A stretch of 64,000 nucleotides of DNA from an uncultured Rhodospirillaceae bacterium (GTDB lineage Bacteria; Pseudomonadota; Alphaproteobacteria; Azospirillales; Azospirillaceae). Within the stretch, counting starts at the first letter, position 1. Each line of letters begins with the position of its first letter. The DNA is taken from assembly GCA_937927415.1 (NCBI GenBank), contig CALBDS010000004.1:588821-652820 (forward strand), in the 5' to 3' direction. Made by a program: the position numbers and the translations under genes. Positions 37,330 through 46,030 of this stretch are shown in pieces. Below the pieces are notes generated by a model that was given only the letters and a program-made list of their open reading frames with translations, was not told where the DNA came from and did not search any database.

Positions 37330-38850
37330 TCAGGCCTCGGGCGTGGTCAGGGATACGTCGAGCCGGGCGCGGCGCGTCAGCCACGGGCTCGGGCGGTAGC
37401 GGGGATCGCCGGTGGCGGCGTGCAGCGCCTCCAGCACGGCGAGGATGCGGCGCGGCCCGAGCCGGTCGCCGAAGGCCAGCGGCCCGTGCGGGTAGCCCAG
37501 GCCGAGCGGTACCGCGCGGTCGATGTCCTCAGGGGTTGCGATCCGCTGCTGGGCGATGTCGCAGCCGATGGCGACGATCATCGCCACCACCCGCTGCGCC
37601 ACGAAGCCCGGGCTGTCGCGGATCACCGTCACCGGGGCGCTGCGGCCCAGCGCCGCGTGCACCGCGTCGCGCACCGCCGGGTCGGTGGCCGGGTTGGTCA
37701 TCAGCGTGCGCCGGCCGTCCAGGCCGAACAGCGTGTCCACCGCCACCGTGCGCGCCGGGTCCAGCCCCTCGGCCAGCGCCGCCGTGGTGCAGTCCTCGCC
37801 GAGCGGCGCCACCACGCAGGCCGACCCCCTGGCCGGCCGCTCACCGGCGTCGATCACCACACCATCCAGCGCCCGCGCCAGCAGCGCCGCCCCCTCGGGG
37901 TTGCGCCGGCCGAGCCACAGGGGCATGACCGCAGCCTCGGGCGCCGGAGCTTCGACGAGCCGTCCCGGCCTGTCCCCTTCATAGGTATAGAAGCCCCGGC
38001 CGGTCTTGCGGCCGAGCAGGTTGGCGGCCACCAGCTGGCGCGGCAGCATCGAGGGGCGGAAGCGCGGTTCCTGGTGGAACTGGCCGTAGAGCGAGTCCAT
38101 GACGGCGTGGCTGACGTCGAGACCGATGAGGTCCATCAGTTCGAACGGCCCCATGCGGAAGCCCGGTGCGCCGGTGAGGATGCGGTCGATGGCGGTGCAG
38201 TCCGCCACCCCCTCGCCAAGGATGCGCAGCGCCTCGGTGCCGTAGCCGCGGCCGGCGTGGTTGACCAGGAAGCCCGGCGTGTCGCGGGTGACCACCGCGG
38301 CGTGGCCCATGCGCGTGCCAAGCCCCACCAGGGCGTCGGTGACCGCCGGGTCGGTCAGCACGCCCGGCACCACCTCGACGATCCGCATCAGCGGCACCGG
38401 GTTGAAGAAGTGGAAGCCGGCGACGCGCTCCGGGTGCCGGCAGCCGGCGGCGATGGCGGTGACCGGCAGCGAGGAGGTGTTGGTGGCGAGCACGCAGTCC
38501 CCGGAGACCACGGCCTCCAGCCCGGCGAACAGGGCGCGCTTGGCCTCCAGGTCCTCGACGATCGCCTCGACGACGGCGTGGCAGTCCCGGAAGGCCGGCG
38601 CGCCCGCCGGCACGGCCTCGAGGCATACCCTGGCACGGTCGGCCGCCTCGGCCGTCAGCCGCCCCTTGGCGGCCAGCCGGTCGAAAGCCGCCCCGACCGC
38701 GGCCACCGCGGCGGCGGCGGCCCCGGGGCGGGCATCGGCGAGCAGCACCCGGACACCCGCGGCGGCGGCGATCTGCGCGATGCCCTGGCCCATGGTCCCG
38801 GCACCGACGATGCCCAGACACACGGGTGAAGCGTGAGGATCGAAAGACAC
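37330..38850 (-). CDS. paaH: 3-hydroxyacyl-CoA dehydrogenase, PaaH type
   Basis: 506 residues, the length of PaaH. NAD motif GIVGAGTMGQGIAQIAAAAG near residue 13; catalytic region FHFFNPVPLMRIVEVV with the His; GFLVNHAGRGYGTEALRIL; a second 3HCDH C-terminal domain near 400-490 (DSPGFVAQRVVAMIVAIGCD). In phenylacetate catabolism PaaH oxidises 3-hydroxyadipyl-CoA. Here the likely substrate is 3-hydroxypimeloyl-CoA, the C7 homologue formed after ring opening by BadI. It is very GC- and Ala-rich in its N-terminal third. Confidence 0.9.
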   Translation of the reverse strand: MSFDPHASPVCLGIVGAGTMGQGIAQIAAAAGVRVLLADARPGAAAAAVAAVGAAFDRLAAKGRLTAEAADRARVCLEAVPAGAPAFRDCHAVVEAIVEDLEAKRALFAGLEAVVSGDCVLATNTSSLPVTAIAAGCRHPERVAGFHFFNPVPLMRIVEVVPGVLTDPAVTDALVGLGTRMGHAAVVTRDTPGFLVNHAGRGYGTEALRILGEGVADCTAIDRILTGAPGFRMGPFELMDLIGLDVSHAVMDSLYGQFHQEPRFRPSMLPRQLVAANLLGRKTGRGFYTYEGDRPGRLVEAPAPEAAVMPLWLGRRNPEGAALLARALDGVVIDAGERPARGSACVVAPLGEDCTTAALAEGLDPARTVAVDTLFGLDGRRTLMTNPATDPAVRDAVHAALGRSAPVTVIRDSPGFVAQRVVAMIVAIGCDIAQQRIATPEDIDRAVPLGLGYPHGPLAFGDRLGPRRILAVLEALHAATGDPRYRPSPWLTRRARLDVSLTTPEA

Positions 38851-38907
38851 GGGCGCCGTCCTTCTGCAGTTGGGGATCTGAAGTCGATGTCTGACAGGGG
38901 GCGCGGC

Positions 38908-39354
38908 TCAGGCCAGCCGGTCGGCCGGAAGCCACTGCCCCTTGAACATGCCGGCGGCGACGACCCCGCCGGCTTCATCGGAAAGGGAGACCTGGAACAG
39001 GCCGCTCCGTCCGGTTCGCGAGACCAGGAAGGCGGTAGCCCGGACAACGCCGCCGCACCGTCCGGGCCGGAGGAAGTGCATGTCCGAACCGACCGTCACG
39101 ACGACGGTCCCGTCCTGGAGCGCCGCCGCGCCGAAGGCCACGTCGGCCAGCGTGAACAGGGCACCGCCATGGCAGATCCCCTTGTCGTTCGTCAGCCCTG
39201 CGGTGATGTCCATCTCCAGCACCGCCCGCCCTTCCCCGCTCGATACCAGGCGGATGTTCAGGGCCTTCGTGAACGGTTCGCCACAAAGCAGGCGTTCGAT
39301 CCGCTTCACCGCCGCCTCGTCCCGGTTCCGGCCGTCCTCATCCGCTGCGGTCAT
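38908..39354 (-). CDS. paaI: PaaI-like hotdog-fold thioesterase
   Basis: 148 residues with the hotdog core: ICHGGALFTLADVAFGAAAL, the PaaI signature with the active-site Asp, and DMHFLRPGRCGG. PaaI hydrolyses aryl- or ring-derived CoA thioesters that accumulate when catabolism stalls. It starts 3 nt after aliA and may relieve CoA trapping by the ligase (inference). Confidence 0.87.
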   Translation of the reverse strand: MTAADEDGRNRDEAAVKRIERLLCGEPFTKALNIRLVSSGEGRAVLEMDITAGLTNDKGICHGGALFTLADVAFGAAALQDGTVVVTVGSDMHFLRPGRCGGVVRATAFLVSRTGRSGLFQVSLSDEAGGVVAAGMFKGQWLPADRLA

Positions 39355-39357
39355 GGA

Positions 39358-40977
39358 TCAGCCGAAGCTCCTGGCCGTGTCGCGCAGCTTGAACTTCTGG
39401 ATCTTGCCGCTGGGGGTGCGGGGAAGGTCCTCGATGATTTCAAGCCGCTCCGGGAAGTACTGCCTGGCGACCTGGAGCTGTTCGAGATAGCTTTTCATCC
39501 CCTCGAAGCTGAGGGAGCCTCCGGGCTTGAGCGACACGAACGCGCACACCCGTTCTCCCAGCCGGGCGTCCGGGTAGCCGACGACGGCGACCGAGGCGAC
39601 CGCGGGGTGCCGGAAGAGCAGATTTTCGATCTCCACCACCGGAATGTTCTCCCCGCCGCGGATGACGACGTCCTTGGTGCGCCCGGTGATGCGGACGTAT
39701 CCCTCGGCGTCGATGACGGCGAGATCGCCGGTATCCAGCCAGCCGTCCTCGGAGACGTTGTTGAGGTGCGGGCGTTTCAGGTAGCCGGCGAAGACCGACG
39801 CCCCGCGAACCAGCAGCGACCCGGCTTCCCCCGCCGGCAGCGTGGCGCCGTCGACGTCCACCACCTTGGCCTCCATTCCCGCCACCGGCCGGCCGTCGGA
39901 GGTGCCGGACTTCTCCAGCGCGCGCGCCGGCTCGGTGACGGTCACGGCGCCGATCTCCGTCATCCCCCAGGCCGAGCAGACCCGCATCCCCATCAGCCGG
40001 TGGGCGCGCTCGATGAGGACCGGCGGAATCGGCGCGCCGGCGCAGTTGAAGGTGATGAACTTTTCGGCCGGCGCCTCGCCGTTCTCCACCGCCGTGCACA
40101 GGTCGGCCACGAAGGGAGACGACGCCATGCTGAAGGTCACCCCTTCCTGCCGCGCGATCCGCAAGGCCCGCCCGGGATCCCAGATCTCCTGGAGAACGGT
40201 GGTGGAGTTCAGGATCAGCGGGATCATCGCCAGATAGCCGAAGCCCGTGAGATGGGCCATCGGCGAGGCGCCGAGGACGACGTCGTCCCCCGTCAGTTCC
40301 ATGACCGCGATGTAGGCGTGCAGGTTGGAGAACAGGGTGTTCGACGTGTGCATCACCCCCTTGGGTTCGCCCGTGGTGCCGGAGGTGTACATCAGCAGGA
40401 GCACGTCGTCGGGGCCGAGCCCCGGTCCGGTCAGGGGTGGTGTGTCGTCGCGCAGCAGCTTCGCTTCGAAGCCGTCCTCGCCCTCGCCGTCCACGACCAC
40501 GAGGTGCCGCAGATGGGGAAGGTTGGGCAGCATGCCGCGGGCCATCGCCTCGTGGTCGAAGCGGCGGAAGGTCTTCGGGACGACGAACACCTTCGATTCG
40601 CCGAAATTCAGCATGAAGGTCAGTTCATGCTGGCGGAAGATCGGCATGACCGGGTTGGCCACGGCCCCGATGCGGACGCAGGCCAGCGCCAGGGCGATGA
40701 ACTCCCAGCGGTTGGGCAACTGGAAGGTGACGACGTCGCCCCGCACCACCCCCAGTGCCGCCAGGGACCGGGCGATGCGGTCCACCCGCCCGTCAAGGTC
40801 CCGGTAGGTGAGGCGGACCGGCTCCCCCTCACCCTGGCCGTAGGCGATCACCGCGGGCTTGTCCGGACACCGCTCCAGCGCCCGGCGGATGTAGACGTCG
40901 ATGGTCTCGTCACGCCAGTGCCCCTGTTCCTTCATCGGCCCCATGCGCGACGCCAGCAAAACCGGATCGAACTCCAT
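39358..40977 (-). CDS. aliA: Cyclohexanecarboxylate-CoA ligase (AliA-like), AMP-forming
   Basis: 539 residues of the ANL superfamily: P-loop YTSGTTGEPKGVMHTSNTL near residue 185, SAWGMTEIGAV, TGDLAVIDAEGYVRITGR, and C-terminal PSGKIQKFKLRD with the catalytic Lys. It resembles AliA in length and N-terminal layout, and is encoded with aliB, badH and badI. It would convert cyclohexanecarboxylate to its CoA ester with ATP. ATG 40977 has a good AAGGGGGAAGG site. Start of the catabolic part of the minus-strand run, 52 nt after the binding protein. Confidence 0.86.
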   Translation of the reverse strand: MEFDPVLLASRMGPMKEQGHWRDETIDVYIRRALERCPDKPAVIAYGQGEGEPVRLTYRDLDGRVDRIARSLAALGVVRGDVVTFQLPNRWEFIALALACVRIGAVANPVMPIFRQHELTFMLNFGESKVFVVPKTFRRFDHEAMARGMLPNLPHLRHLVVVDGEGEDGFEAKLLRDDTPPLTGPGLGPDDVLLLMYTSGTTGEPKGVMHTSNTLFSNLHAYIAVMELTGDDVVLGASPMAHLTGFGYLAMIPLILNSTTVLQEIWDPGRALRIARQEGVTFSMASSPFVADLCTAVENGEAPAEKFITFNCAGAPIPPVLIERAHRLMGMRVCSAWGMTEIGAVTVTEPARALEKSGTSDGRPVAGMEAKVVDVDGATLPAGEAGSLLVRGASVFAGYLKRPHLNNVSEDGWLDTGDLAVIDAEGYVRITGRTKDVVIRGGENIPVVEIENLLFRHPAVASVAVVGYPDARLGERVCAFVSLKPGGSLSFEGMKSYLEQLQVARQYFPERLEIIEDLPRTPSGKIQKFKLRDTARSFG

Positions 40978-41029
40978 GCCTTCCCCCTTCTGCCTGATGC
41001 GACATCGTTTCCGTACCGGGTCTGCGGCG

Positions 41030-42313
41030 TCAGCGCTGGACCAGCTTGCACTTGGATTTCGCCAGGGGGAGTGCTGCGTCCTCCGCCGGGATGACCGCCT
41101 TGACGTGGTAGTAGTCCCACGGCTCCTTGGATTCGGCGGGCTTCTTCACCTCCAGCAGCAGCATCTCGTGGGCGAACTTGCCGTCGGCGCGGATGCGCCC
41201 CTTGAACAGGCCGTCGTCGATCTCGACCGACTTGAGGCGCTTCATGACCGTCGCGGCCTCGTCGGTTCCGGTGCTCTCCACCGCCGTGAGGTAATTGAGG
41301 ACGGACGAATAGACGCCGGCATGCACCATGCTGGGCATCTTCCGGGCGCGCTCGAAGAAGCGCCGGGACCAGGCCCGCGTCCTCTCGTCCCGATTCCAGT
41401 AGAACCCCTCGGTCAGGGTCAGCCCTTGCGCCGCCGTCAGGCCGAGGGAGTGGACGTCGTTGAGGAACATCACCATGGGCAGGACGGTCTGCCGCGAGCC
41501 GATGATGCCGAACTCGGCCGCCTGCTTGACCGAGTTGATGGTGTCCTGGCCGCCGTTGGCGAGCGCGATGACGTCCGCCTTGGACGCCTGGGCCTGCAAC
41601 AGGAAGGACGAGAAGTCGAGGCTGGGGAACGGGTGTTTCGACACGCCGACCACCCGGCCGCCGTTGGCGGCGATGACCTCGCTGGCGTCGTTCACCATGG
41701 TGGCGCCGAACACGTAATCCGCGGCGATGAAGTACCAGTCCTTCTTGCCGGCGCCGACCACGTACTTGGCCGTGCCGGATGACAGGGCGTAGGTGTCGTA
41801 GACCCAGTGGACGGTGTTGGCGTTGCACTGCTCGTTGGTGATCGGCAGCGAGGCGGATCCCGACACCAGCGCCAGCTTGTTCTTCTGCTCGGCCACCTTC
41901 ATCACGGCCAGCGCGACGTTCGTCGACACCAGCTCGACGATCACGTCCACCTTGTCGCGGTCGAACCAGTAGCTCGCGCGCTCGGCCCCGATGTCCGTTT
42001 TGTTCTGGTGGTCGGCATCGACGACCTCGATCGTCCTTGCCAGCGGTCCGCCTTGCCTGGCGAAGTCTTCGGCCGCCATCTGCGCGGCGATCACCGCACC
42101 CCTTCCTGTGAAATCGGAGTAGATCCCCCCCATGTCGGTGAGAACGCCGATCTTCACCACGCCGTCGCTGAGCGCCGGTTCGCCCGCCGCGGCCGTCGCC
42201 ACCGCCGGGACCGCCAGACCGACGGCCAGACAAGCCGCCGCGGCTTTCCCGCCACGGCAACGCCTCATCGTCCCCATCGGCTTGATGGGCTTGCGCGCTT
42301 CTCCCCTGAACAT
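41030..42313 (-). CDS. Periplasmic substrate-binding protein of Liv type
   Basis: 427 residues. A basic N-region (FRGEARKPIKPMGTMRRCRG) and hydrophobic core (AAAACLAVGLAVPAVATAAA) form the signal peptide, and the mature chain opens VVKIGVLTDMGGIYSDFTG. Cys residues in NEQCNA and near the C-terminus (KSKCKL) recall the 18858 homologue. ATG 42313 was chosen for the GGAGAGG 6 nt upstream; inner ATGs at 42277 and 42268 are possible. It heads the long minus-strand unit, 89 nt from a palindrome shared with aliB, and probably captures cyclohexanecarboxylate for the LivFGHM permease encoded about 12 kb downstream. Confidence 0.88.
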   Translation of the reverse strand: MFRGEARKPIKPMGTMRRCRGGKAAAACLAVGLAVPAVATAAAGEPALSDGVVKIGVLTDMGGIYSDFTGRGAVIAAQMAAEDFARQGGPLARTIEVVDADHQNKTDIGAERASYWFDRDKVDVIVELVSTNVALAVMKVAEQKNKLALVSGSASLPITNEQCNANTVHWVYDTYALSSGTAKYVVGAGKKDWYFIAADYVFGATMVNDASEVIAANGGRVVGVSKHPFPSLDFSSFLLQAQASKADVIALANGGQDTINSVKQAAEFGIIGSRQTVLPMVMFLNDVHSLGLTAAQGLTLTEGFYWNRDERTRAWSRRFFERARKMPSMVHAGVYSSVLNYLTAVESTGTDEAATVMKRLKSVEIDDGLFKGRIRADGKFAHEMLLLEVKKPAESKEPWDYYHVKAVIPAEDAALPLAKSKCKLVQR

Positions 42314-42401
42314 GCCGACCTCTCCGTGTCGCTGGTCGTTGTCGTTCCTGCCGGGCACGTCCCCGCACCCTGAGCACACGGTAGGCGCTGGCCTGCTCGT
42401 T

Positions 42402-42415
42402 GTCAATATATTGTC
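42402..42415. promoter_or_regulatory. BadR-type operator candidate, copy 1
   Basis: GTCAATATATTGTC, arms GTCAAT and ATTGTC (one mismatch to a perfect repeat), stands 89 bp upstream of the binding-protein start. It matches the copy at 42553 in 12 of 14 positions. The MarR protein at 43781-44251 is the likely ligand. Confidence 0.6.
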
Positions 42416-42552
42416 CTAATATCCGCAATGGATCAGATGCTATTTTGTGCGCCGCAGCATTTGCATTTTATTATGTCATTGTTTTTACGTGTTAAAATCG
42501 CCAGCTTCTTGGCATGTCCGTTCGCAAGCGCAAAATCCGCCGTCGCCGTTTA

Positions 42553-42566
42553 GTCAATGTATTGAC
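42553..42566. promoter_or_regulatory. BadR-type operator candidate, copy 2
   Basis: GTCAATGTATTGAC is a perfect 6-2-6 inverted repeat, 56 bp upstream of aliB. The surrounding 42407-42621 gap is AT-rich and without coding sequence, as expected for two divergent promoters. An ATTGAC half-site also occurs at 44266-44271, between badR-like and badH. Confidence 0.62.
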
Positions 42567-42621
42567 ATATCGCCCCTGCCATCGCTAGCATCCGGACACG
42601 CTCGACGAACGAGGAACTCCC

Positions 42622-43770
42622 ATGGATTTCAGCCTCACCCCGGAGCAGCAGGCGCTGACGGACGCCGCTGCCCGCTTTGCGAAGAACCGTCTGGCGCCCG
42701 GCTACCGGCATCGCGAGAAAGCGCTTTGCATCGAGCGGGACGTCGTTCTCGAAATGGGGGAACTGGGGTTTCTCGGACCGGAGCTGCCGGAGGCCTACGG
42801 CGGTCTGGGCGTCGATTGCGTGACCAGCGGCCTGCTGCTGGAGCAGATCGCCCACGGCGACTTCAACGTGTCCTACGTCAATCTTCTGGTGTCGCTGTGC
42901 GGCCAGATCGTCGCCCGCTACGCCCGCCCGGAGATCGCGGCCGAGTGGCTTCCGGCCGTCCTCGGCGGCCGGAAGCTGATCGCCATCGCCCTGACCGAGC
43001 CCGGTGCCGGCTCGGACGCCGCCCGCCTGAAGCTGCGCGCCGTCCGTGACGGGAGCGACTTTCTCCTGACCGGCGAGAAGACGTCGATTTCCATGGCGAC
43101 CCAGGCCGACGTGGCGGTGGTGTTCGCCCGCACCGGACAGGACGCCGACGGGGCGCGCGGCATCGGCGCCTTCCTCGTGCCCATGGACCTGCCCGGGATC
43201 ACGCGCACCGCCTTCGACGACCTCGGCACCCGCCCGGTCGGTCGCGGCTCGATCTTCTTCGACGGCGTCCGCGTGCCGGAATCGATGATGCTGGGCGAGG
43301 ACGGCCAGGGCTTCGTCCAGGTCATGCAGGGCTTCGACTACAGCCGGGCGCTGATCGGCCTGCAATGCATGGCCGTCGCCCGCGCCTCCCTCGACGAGAC
43401 ATGGGCCTACGCCCAGCAGCGGGAAGCCTTCGGCCGGCCGATCGGCGACTTCCAGGGCGTCAGCTTTCCCCTTGCCGAGGCGGAAACCTTCTACCAGGGG
43501 TGCCGCGCGCTGTGCCTGCGGACCCTGTGGCTGAAGGACCAGGGCTTGCCGCACACGGCCGAGGCGGCGATGTGCAAGTGGTGGGGGCCGAAACTCGGAT
43601 GCGAGATCATCCAGCAGTGCCTGCTGACGCACGGTCATGGCGGCTATGGCGGCGACTACCCGTTCGGCCAGCGCTACCGGGATGTTCTGGGGTTGCAGAT
43701 CGGCGACGGAACCGCGCAGATCATGAAAATGGTCATCGCCCGGCAGATGTCTGCCGGGCATCGGTCCTGA
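42622..43770 (+). CDS. aliB: Cyclohexanecarboxyl-CoA dehydrogenase (AliB-like)
   Basis: 382 residues of the acyl-CoA dehydrogenase family, opening MDFSLTPEQQALTDAAARFA as AliB proteins do. FAD-contact stretches IALTEPGAGSDAARL and LTGEKTSISMATQADVAVVF are present. The C-terminal part has HGHGGYGGDYPFGQRYRDVL and GDGTAQIMKMVIARQM; the usual catalytic Glu position reads Gly-Asp-Gly-Thr, so the base differs from short-chain enzymes. It would form cyclohex-1-ene-1-carboxyl-CoA and pass electrons to ETF. Its stop is 10 nt from the convergent MarR stop. Confidence 0.86.
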   Translation: MDFSLTPEQQALTDAAARFAKNRLAPGYRHREKALCIERDVVLEMGELGFLGPELPEAYGGLGVDCVTSGLLLEQIAHGDFNVSYVNLLVSLCGQIVARYARPEIAAEWLPAVLGGRKLIAIALTEPGAGSDAARLKLRAVRDGSDFLLTGEKTSISMATQADVAVVFARTGQDADGARGIGAFLVPMDLPGITRTAFDDLGTRPVGRGSIFFDGVRVPESMMLGEDGQGFVQVMQGFDYSRALIGLQCMAVARASLDETWAYAQQREAFGRPIGDFQGVSFPLAEAETFYQGCRALCLRTLWLKDQGLPHTAEAAMCKWWGPKLGCEIIQQCLLTHGHGGYGGDYPFGQRYRDVLGLQIGDGTAQIMKMVIARQMSAGHRS

Positions 43771-43780
43771 CCCGGCGCTC

Positions 43781-44251
43781 CTACAGCTCGGACATGTTCC
43801 GTTGCAGGCGGCTGACGTAGTGGATGAAGGTCAGCCGGTCGTCGAACGAAAAGTCCTTCAGCGCCCGGTCATAGAAGCTGTTGATCGGAGCGGCCAGCGC
43901 CGCCCACAGCTCGGCCCCCTTGCCGCTCAGCCTCACCTTGCGGGAACGGCGGTCTTCCTCGGCGGTCACGCGCTCGATCAGCCCGTCGCGTTCCAGGCGC
44001 CCGAGCAGGCCGGCAAGGTTCTGGCGGCTGACCAGCAGGTAGCGGGACATCTCGCCGACGGTCATGCCCTGCGCGGCTTGCGGCCGGGACAGAGCGCCCA
44101 GCACCGACCATTGCTGCGTGGTGATTCCGAAGTCATCCAGAGCTTGAGTGCCCTTGGTATGAAGAGTATTCGCCGCCTGGAAAAAGCGAAAGAACAGCCG
44201 GTTGTTGATTTCTTCAAGTGCAGCCGACTTGCCGGGGGAGACATCTTCCAT
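43781..44251 (-). CDS. MarR-family regulator, BadR-like
   Basis: 156 residues with a winged helix: MTVGEMSRYLLVSRQNLAGL recognition region and wing TAEEDRRSRKVRLSGKG. It lies between aliB and badH, as badR lies with the ali/bad genes of Rhodopseudomonas, where BadR represses cyclohexanecarboxylate genes until a CoA-thioester intermediate accumulates. ATG 44251 was preferred to a TTG six bases upstream. Likely targets are the palindromes at 42402 and 42553 and its own divergent promoter with badH; these are inferred. Confidence 0.82.
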   Translation of the reverse strand: MEDVSPGKSAALEEINNRLFFRFFQAANTLHTKGTQALDDFGITTQQWSVLGALSRPQAAQGMTVGEMSRYLLVSRQNLAGLLGRLERDGLIERVTAEEDRRSRKVRLSGKGAELWAALAAPINSFYDRALKDFSFDDRLTFIHYVSRLQRNMSEL

Positions 44252-44350
44252 GAACAACAGTCCTTATTGACACCGCGCTATTGGACCACAGCCCAGGTTT
44301 GAAGGCAAGAGGCCGCAAACCACCGTTCTTTTTACGCAGGAGGAACCGAC

Positions 44351-45118
44351 ATGCAAGGATTGAAGGGCAAGGTCGCCGTCGTCACCGGCGGTGCCGGCGG
44401 CATCGGCGCCGCCATCTGCCGGCGCTTTGGCGAGGAAGGCGCCGGCGTCGCCGTTTTCGACATCAACCAGGACGCCGCCGAGGGCGTGGCGGCCACCATC
44501 CGGGAGAACGGCGGCACGGCCGGCGCCTTCGCGGTCGACCTGACCAGCCAGGAGTCGGTGGTGGCCGCCGTTGCCGCCGCGGAAAAGGAACTCGGCCCGA
44601 TCGGCATCCTGGTGAACAACGCCGGCTGGGACCGTGCCGGCAACTTTCTCGACACCGACAAGGCGCTGTGGGAGCGGATCGTCGCCGTCAACCTGTACGG
44701 CCCGCTCCACATGCATCACGCGGTGCTGAAGGGCATGGTCGAGCGGGGCGAGGGACGGGTCGTCAACATCGCGTCCGACGCCGCGCGCGTCGGCTCCTCG
44801 GGTGAGGCGGTCTACGCCTATTGCAAGGGCGGCCTCGTCGCCTTCTCGAAGACGATGGCGCGGGAACTGGCCAAACAGCGGATCAGCGTCAACGTCGTCT
44901 GCCCCGGCCCGACCGACACGCCGCTGTTCCGTGACTTCTGCGGCGAGGGCGACTACGGCGAGAAGCTGCGCGCCGGCCTGATCCGCTCCATTCCCTTCGG
45001 CCGCCTGGGCCGGCCGGAAGACCTGCCGGGCATCGTCGCCTTCCTGTCCAGCGACGACGCCGCCTTCATCACCGGCCAGGTCATCAGCGTTTCCGGCGGC
45101 CTGACCATGGCCGGCTGA
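44351..45118 (+). CDS. badH: 2-hydroxycyclohexanecarboxyl-CoA dehydrogenase (BadH)
   Basis: 255 residues, the exact length known for BadH, and similar along the chain. SDR motifs: TGGAGGIG near residue 12, Asp after beta-2 (VFDINQD, NAD), NNAGW near 90, NIASDAARVGSSGEAVYAYC with catalytic Ser and Tyr, YCKGG as YxxxK, and the ending GQVISVSGGLTMAG. It oxidises 2-hydroxy- to 2-ketocyclohexanecarboxyl-CoA. A GCAGGAGGAA site precedes the ATG. First gene of the plus-strand badHI operon. Confidence 0.93.
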   Translation: MQGLKGKVAVVTGGAGGIGAAICRRFGEEGAGVAVFDINQDAAEGVAATIRENGGTAGAFAVDLTSQESVVAAVAAAEKELGPIGILVNNAGWDRAGNFLDTDKALWERIVAVNLYGPLHMHHAVLKGMVERGEGRVVNIASDAARVGSSGEAVYAYCKGGLVAFSKTMARELAKQRISVNVVCPGPTDTPLFRDFCGEGDYGEKLRAGLIRSIPFGRLGRPEDLPGIVAFLSSDDAAFITGQVISVSGGLTMAG

Positions 45119-45168
45119 CGCCGCCTTCCCGCAGGACCGATCACCGACCTCAGAAAAGGACCGCATCC

Positions 45169-45951
45169 GTGGACTACCAGGACATTCTGTACGTCAAGGA
45201 CGATGGCATCGCCACCATCACCATCAATCGCCCGGATTCCTACAACGCCTTTCGCGCGCAGACCTGCGAAGAGCTGATCCACGCCTTCAAGGACGCCGAC
45301 TTCGACCGGAGCGTCGGCGTCGTGGTGCTGACGGGCGCCGGCGACAAAGCCTTCTGCACCGGCGGCGACCAGAGCTCGCAGGACGGCGGCTATGGCGGGC
45401 GCGGCACCATCGGGCTGCCCATCGAGGAGCTGCAAAGCGCCATCCGCGACATTCCCAAGCCGGTCATCGCCCGCGTCAACGGCTTCGCCATCGGCGGCGG
45501 CAACGTGCTGGTGACGCTGTGCGACCTCGCCATCGCCTCGGAAAAGGCGCAGCTCGGCCAGGTCGGGCCGAAGGTCGGCTCGGTCGATCCGGGCTTCGGC
45601 ACGGCCTACCTCGCCCGCGTCGTCGGCGAGAAGAAGGCCCGCGAGATCTGGTACCTGTGCCGCCGTTACACGGCGCAGCAGGCGCTGGACATGGGCATGG
45701 TGAACGCCGTCGTCCCGCACGACCAGCTCGATGCCGAAGTGCGCGCCTGGTGCAGGGAGATCCTCGAAAAGAGCCCGACCGCCATCGCCTTCGCCAAGCG
45801 CTCGTTCAACGTGGACTCGGAAATGATCCGCGGCCTGTCGGCCATGGCGATGCAGGGGCTGAAGCTCTACTACGAATCCGCGGAATCCGCCGAAGGCGGC
45901 AACGCCTTCCGGGAGAAGCGCAAGCCCGATTTCCGCAAGTACGTCAAGTAG
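45169..45951 (+). CDS. badI: 2-ketocyclohexanecarboxyl-CoA hydrolase (BadI)
   Basis: 260 residues of the crotonase family, matching BadI in length and signature. GAGDKAFCTGGDQSSQDGGY and GQVGPKVGSVDPGFGTAYLA are shared with BadI and the related MenB; the oxyanion-hole stretch FAIGGGNVLV is intact, and it ends KRKPDFRKYVK. BadI hydrolytically opens the ring to give pimeloyl-CoA. GTG 45169 is the start, with AAAAGGA 8 nt upstream. It follows badH by 50 nt. Confidence 0.94.
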   Translation: MDYQDILYVKDDGIATITINRPDSYNAFRAQTCEELIHAFKDADFDRSVGVVVLTGAGDKAFCTGGDQSSQDGGYGGRGTIGLPIEELQSAIRDIPKPVIARVNGFAIGGGNVLVTLCDLAIASEKAQLGQVGPKVGSVDPGFGTAYLARVVGEKKAREIWYLCRRYTAQQALDMGMVNAVVPHDQLDAEVRAWCREILEKSPTAIAFAKRSFNVDSEMIRGLSAMAMQGLKLYYESAESAEGGNAFREKRKPDFRKYVK

Positions 45952-46030
45952 GTCGGCCACCGCGCGTGATCCGCTCCCCGGCGTCGGGAGCGGATCGCCG
46001 CCCTGCCGTTTTCCCAGAAGGAGCCGAGCC

